Program-made: the position numbers and the translations under genes
Shown here: one piece after another, positions 12,489 through 15,521 of the stretch
Layout: the number at the start of each line of letters is the position of its first letter
How positions within the stretch are numbered: the first letter of the stretch is position 1
Assembly: GCA_964577195.1 (NCBI GenBank)
Contig: CAZNYF010000064.1
Location: 1-15,521, forward strand
Direction: 5' to 3'
Length of the DNA stretch: 15,521 nucleotides
Origin: HyVt-560 sp964577195
Lineage (GTDB): Bacteria; Pseudomonadota; Gammaproteobacteria; UWMA-0217
The notes under the pieces: model-generated
What the model saw: the letters and a program-made list of their open reading frames with translations, nothing else
What the model was told of the DNA's origin: nothing
Database searches by the model: none

Positions 12489-15401
12489 ATGTCAGCGCGC
12501 TTAAAAAAACGCTTTGATGCGCCAGGAGAAAGTAGAAAATTGAAATTTTTACTGCCAATTTATTTGTCGCTTCTTCTGTCTTTGCTGACAAATTCAAGTC
12601 TGGCAGAAACACCTCATCCTAGCGTTAAGAATCAAGCAGACATCACAGCAATTAAAAATAATGCCCGTGGCCCTTTTAGACGGCTACGCTGGTTTTGTCA
12701 TGATGGAAAGATCCTGCCACCCAAACCCTATGCCTGTGCAGAACCCGGAGGCGTACAACATGGCCAGCTAACTAAAAAAGTGATCGATATCCGCAATGCA
12801 GGCTTTCTCATTGCCAACCTGCTCGCCGACTACACAAAACACGCGCCCGATAAAATAATTGATCTCAAAAGCATTAAAGCAATATTACTGGAACAATTTT
12901 TAATTGGCTATGATGATGGCTGGATTTTTCACAATGCTCGATATTATCGTGGTGCCATTCAAAGCGAACGGGAAATCGAAGGTGCCGAGGAAATTGTAAA
13001 ATGGTTACTCGCCAATCTTGAATTAAGTGATCAAAACTACTTATTACTATGGGAAGCTTTTCGCTTACTACCACATGAGACCAATACGGCTTCTTCAACC
13101 TGGATCAGAGATCAAGCAACCCGACTTGCGAAACTAGACTCTGGTTTTGAAAAACTCCGCGCCAAACTTCACGGCCAGCCAGAAGCCGCCGATGCACAGC
13201 GAATAAGGCAATACTCAGCCTCTCAGGGGAAAAGGGAATTGCAATCAGACTACCGAACACTGGCACATCAAATTGATCGGCTATTTAGCCCGGAAGTCTC
13301 GATACAAGCCTTAAAAAAACATCATTTAAAAAACATGGATGATGATCTGTTTCAATTTATTAAACACTTACCAGAGTTACCTTCTCAAAGACTGGAGCAA
13401 GGCGGGAAAATTTTAGTGCAATTGCGTGAAAGCTTTCCCCATAAATCTATTTCACAACAAATAAAATCACTACAGCTTGGCGAGTTAATCGAACAAATTG
13501 TTTTTGCTGCAGGCAATGAGTTATTGAGTGAGGTTTTAGGCGCATCTCGCACTCAACAGTTAGGATGGTTACGCGCTTCTGCTGATACATTATATGGTAT
13601 CGGTATGATCTCTAAACGTGGCTGGATAACCATTCACGCAAACCTCCAAACATTGCAGAACGATTCCCCAACCGTTAAACAATACCGCGACCAACTGCGA
13701 GACCTCAACCGGGTTACTAGTTGGGCAAGCCAATGGCTGAAATTTCATTTCCAGGCAGACATTACACATTTATCACAGCTCGAACCACTAACGACGCTGA
13801 TGATTCCTACGCGTCTTCGCGGTAGCACGTTGCAGTTTTATTCCAAAATTCTAGATGGCTTATTACGCGATTCAGATCAACTTGCGGGTACTAAAAGCAC
13901 TATCTTTGATCAGATCAGTGGCAGCGGTGTACGGGCGCTCAATCCTGGAATAGCACAAGGCACACTAAAGCTGGCAGGAGAAGGGGAAGAATTTGAATCT
14001 GATAACATTTATTTGTTGCCTGAAACTGTTTCAACATTACCGCCGGTCGCAGGCATCCTAACACTCGGAGAAGGAAATAGCGTTTCACATATCCAACTTT
14101 TGGCAGCCAATTTAGGCATTCCGAATGTCGCTATTGACGACTCCATGAGAGCTGCGATAGAAGTAGCTGTCAATAAAGAAGTATTTCTGGCAGTGAGTGC
14201 TGGAGGTGTTGTGAAATTAAATTATGCTGATACAGATACTCAAGTGGCAACGCCATTGGATGAGGCCAGCATCATCAAACCTGATTTAGATAAACTAGAT
14301 TTGGACACAAAAAAAATACTGCGATTAAGTAACGTTGGCAATCATGACTCTGGACGAATAGCGGGACCCAAAGCAGCCAGACTTGGCGAACTAAACCATC
14401 TATTCCCAGGCACTGTTGTGGAAGGATTGATTATACCTTTTGGATATTTTAGAGAATTTCTGGATCAAAAAGACCTAGATTCAAGCATCTCGCTATTTGA
14501 GTGGATGAAACTAGAATACCAACTCATTTCTCTGGTAGAAGGTAAGCACAAAAAAGCATTAACACGGCGTTTTTTACGTTTACTAAATCAAAAAATTATC
14601 GACATGCCTTTTCCCGCAGACTTACACCTGGAACTTGAATCAACATTAAACTCGGTTTTTGGCGCTAGCGGGAGTTATGCATTGTTCGTACGCAGCGATA
14701 CCAACATAGAAGATCTACCCGGATTTAACGGAGCGGGTTTAAACTTAACCGTACCCAACGTCGTGGGGTTCGAGCCATTGCTCAAAGCGATTAAACGAGT
14801 CTGGGCTTCACCTTTTACGCCCAGAGCATTTGCATGGCGACAAGGGAGAATGGTAAATCCCGAGCATGTTTACCCTTCGATTTTATTAATGAAAACCGTC
14901 CCTGTTGATAAATCAGGCGTGATGCTAACATTTGATACCGTAACTGGCAGCCTGGATAAACTTACCATTGCAACCAACTTTGGTATTGGCGGAGCAGTAC
15001 AAGGTCAAGCAGCAGAAGAAATGAGAGTTGACATAAAAACAGGCAACGCAACACTGCTCGCTGACGCAACCAATCCACTGCAAAGAAATGCCAATCTATT
15101 AGGTGGATTGAAAGTAAACCCTGTGAACGCCGATGGGCAGGTATTATCACCTGACGAAATCTCACAACTGCACCAACTCGCCAAACAAATTGAAGAACGT
15201 TATCCACAAAAGGATGAGCAAGGAGAAACGACCATTGCCGACGTAGAATTTGGATTTGAAAACGGAGAGCTAAGGTTATTTCAAATTCGCCCGTATCTAC
15301 GCAGCCGCGCCGCCAGCAATAACCAATACTTGATTGAACTGGACCGATTAAAACAAGGCTATGCCGAAACGCTGGTCGACATGCAAGGCATACCACTATG
15401 A
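12489..15401 (+). CDS. Exported dikinase-like protein (phosphohistidine domain plus PPDK-type ATP-grasp domain)
   Basis: A 970-aa protein. The N-terminus has basic residues, a hydrophobic core (about 19-33) and a plausible signal-peptidase site after SLA (residues 37-39). Residues 45-470 are helical and unrecognised. Residues about 480-575 look like a phosphohistidine swivel domain, with GNSVSHIQLLAANLGIPNV where His534 is the probable phosphorylated residue. Residues about 615-940 form a pyruvate phosphate dikinase-type ATP-binding domain: GPKAARLGEL (626-635), RSDTNIEDLPGFNGAG (735-750) and closing VEFGFENGELRLFQIRP (919-935). No C-terminal PEP-binding barrel follows. The order His domain then ATP domain is as in glucan water dikinases, so a carbohydrate or other non-pyruvate acceptor is possible; this is inference. 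A TTG at 12540 preceded by AGGAG would give a cleaner signal peptide and may be the start. The stop overlaps the next gene (ATGA). Confidence 0.82.
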   Translation: MSARLKKRFDAPGESRKLKFLLPIYLSLLLSLLTNSSLAETPHPSVKNQADITAIKNNARGPFRRLRWFCHDGKILPPKPYACAEPGGVQHGQLTKKVIDIRNAGFLIANLLADYTKHAPDKIIDLKSIKAILLEQFLIGYDDGWIFHNARYYRGAIQSEREIEGAEEIVKWLLANLELSDQNYLLLWEAFRLLPHETNTASSTWIRDQATRLAKLDSGFEKLRAKLHGQPEAADAQRIRQYSASQGKRELQSDYRTLAHQIDRLFSPEVSIQALKKHHLKNMDDDLFQFIKHLPELPSQRLEQGGKILVQLRESFPHKSISQQIKSLQLGELIEQIVFAAGNELLSEVLGASRTQQLGWLRASADTLYGIGMISKRGWITIHANLQTLQNDSPTVKQYRDQLRDLNRVTSWASQWLKFHFQADITHLSQLEPLTTLMIPTRLRGSTLQFYSKILDGLLRDSDQLAGTKSTIFDQISGSGVRALNPGIAQGTLKLAGEGEEFESDNIYLLPETVSTLPPVAGILTLGEGNSVSHIQLLAANLGIPNVAIDDSMRAAIEVAVNKEVFLAVSAGGVVKLNYADTDTQVATPLDEASIIKPDLDKLDLDTKKILRLSNVGNHDSGRIAGPKAARLGELNHLFPGTVVEGLIIPFGYFREFLDQKDLDSSISLFEWMKLEYQLISLVEGKHKKALTRRFLRLLNQKIIDMPFPADLHLELESTLNSVFGASGSYALFVRSDTNIEDLPGFNGAGLNLTVPNVVGFEPLLKAIKRVWASPFTPRAFAWRQGRMVNPEHVYPSILLMKTVPVDKSGVMLTFDTVTGSLDKLTIATNFGIGGAVQGQAAEEMRVDIKTGNATLLADATNPLQRNANLLGGLKVNPVNADGQVLSPDEISQLHQLAKQIEERYPQKDEQGETTIADVEFGFENGELRLFQIRPYLRSRAASNNQYLIELDRLKQGYAETLVDMQGIPL
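12524..12528 (+). promoter_or_regulatory. Alternative ribosome binding site for the dikinase-like gene
   Basis: AGGAG at 12524-12528 stands 11 nt before an in-frame TTG (12540). Starting there gives a typical signal peptide beginning MKFLLPIYLSLLLS. The upstream ATG at 12489 has no clear ribosome binding site. The spacing of 11 is long, so the choice is open. Confidence 0.35.
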
Positions 15402-15521
15402 ACACTCGGATATTGATGTTGGTGATTTTTAGCCTAGCTGTACTCAGCTTTCCACTAAATACCATAGCATACCCTTTAGATGGGTACGAACACACCAATA
15501 TACCTCGCCTGGAAGGATACA
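15398..15521 (+). CDS. Exported protein, function unknown (N-terminal part, cut by window edge)
   Basis: Only 41 codons are present. The product starts MNTRILMLVIFSLAVLSF and has a classical signal peptide with a likely cleavage after Ala24 (NTIA|YPLDGY). The mature part visible (YPLDGYEHTNIPRLEGY) is too short to assign to a family. The ATG overlaps the stop of the dikinase-like gene, so the two are translationally coupled. Both carry export signals and probably act together in the envelope. Confidence 0.7.
   Translation, partial: MNTRILMLVIFSLAVLSFPLNTIAYPLDGYEHTNIPRLEGY

Noticed and set aside
12458..12517. 19-codon open frame (MKPIPGKNR...) between fliJ and the dikinase-like gene
   Set aside because: Very short, no ribosome binding site, overlaps the larger gene in another frame.

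Overview
The window looks like chromosomal DNA of a gammaproteobacterium with a Pseudomonas/Vibrio-type polar flagellum. The evidence is a FleQ-like master activator, a sigma54-type promoter, the gene order regulator-fliE-fliF-fliG-fliH-fliI-fliJ, and a DUF1302/DUF1329 envelope gene pair, which is common in Pseudomonadales/Cellvibrionales-like genomes. By eye the base composition is moderate and fairly even. I cannot name the genus.

Region 1 (1-2374, minus strand) holds a two-gene envelope unit: a DUF1302 beta-barrel-like protein followed 9 nt later by the N-terminal part of an exported DUF1329 protein that runs off the left edge. Region 2 (2375-3901) has a divergent intergenic region with inverted repeats, an unrecognised 249-aa protein with a folded core between an Asn/Gln-rich head and an acidic tail, and a 419-bp non-coding stretch with a duplicated 15-mer and a dyad ahead of the fleQ-like gene.

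Region 3 (3902-12451, plus strand) is the flagellar block. The fleQ-like gene is followed by a -24/-12 promoter and then a FleR/FlrC-like activator. No fleS kinase gene lies between them, and the FleR-like receiver has Glu at the phosphoacceptor position and has lost its acidic pocket. Next come the export and basal-body genes fliE, fliF (MS ring), fliG (rotor/switch), fliH, fliI and fliJ (export ATPase complex). These are tightly spaced or overlapping, except between fliG and fliH. There a 160-bp MITE-like element with 17-bp inverted ends and a TTAA duplication sits directly after the fliG stop codon.

Region 4 (12489-15521, plus strand) starts 37 nt after fliJ. It holds a 970-aa dikinase-like protein (phosphohistidine domain followed by a PPDK-type ATP-grasp domain) with an apparent signal peptide. 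Its stop overlaps, by ATGA, the start of another exported protein that is cut by the right edge.

The likely regulatory logic is that the FleQ-like protein with sigma54 switches on the FleR-like gene, and the FleR-like protein drives later flagellar genes. The missing kinase and the altered receiver suggest that the second step does not depend on phosphorylation here.
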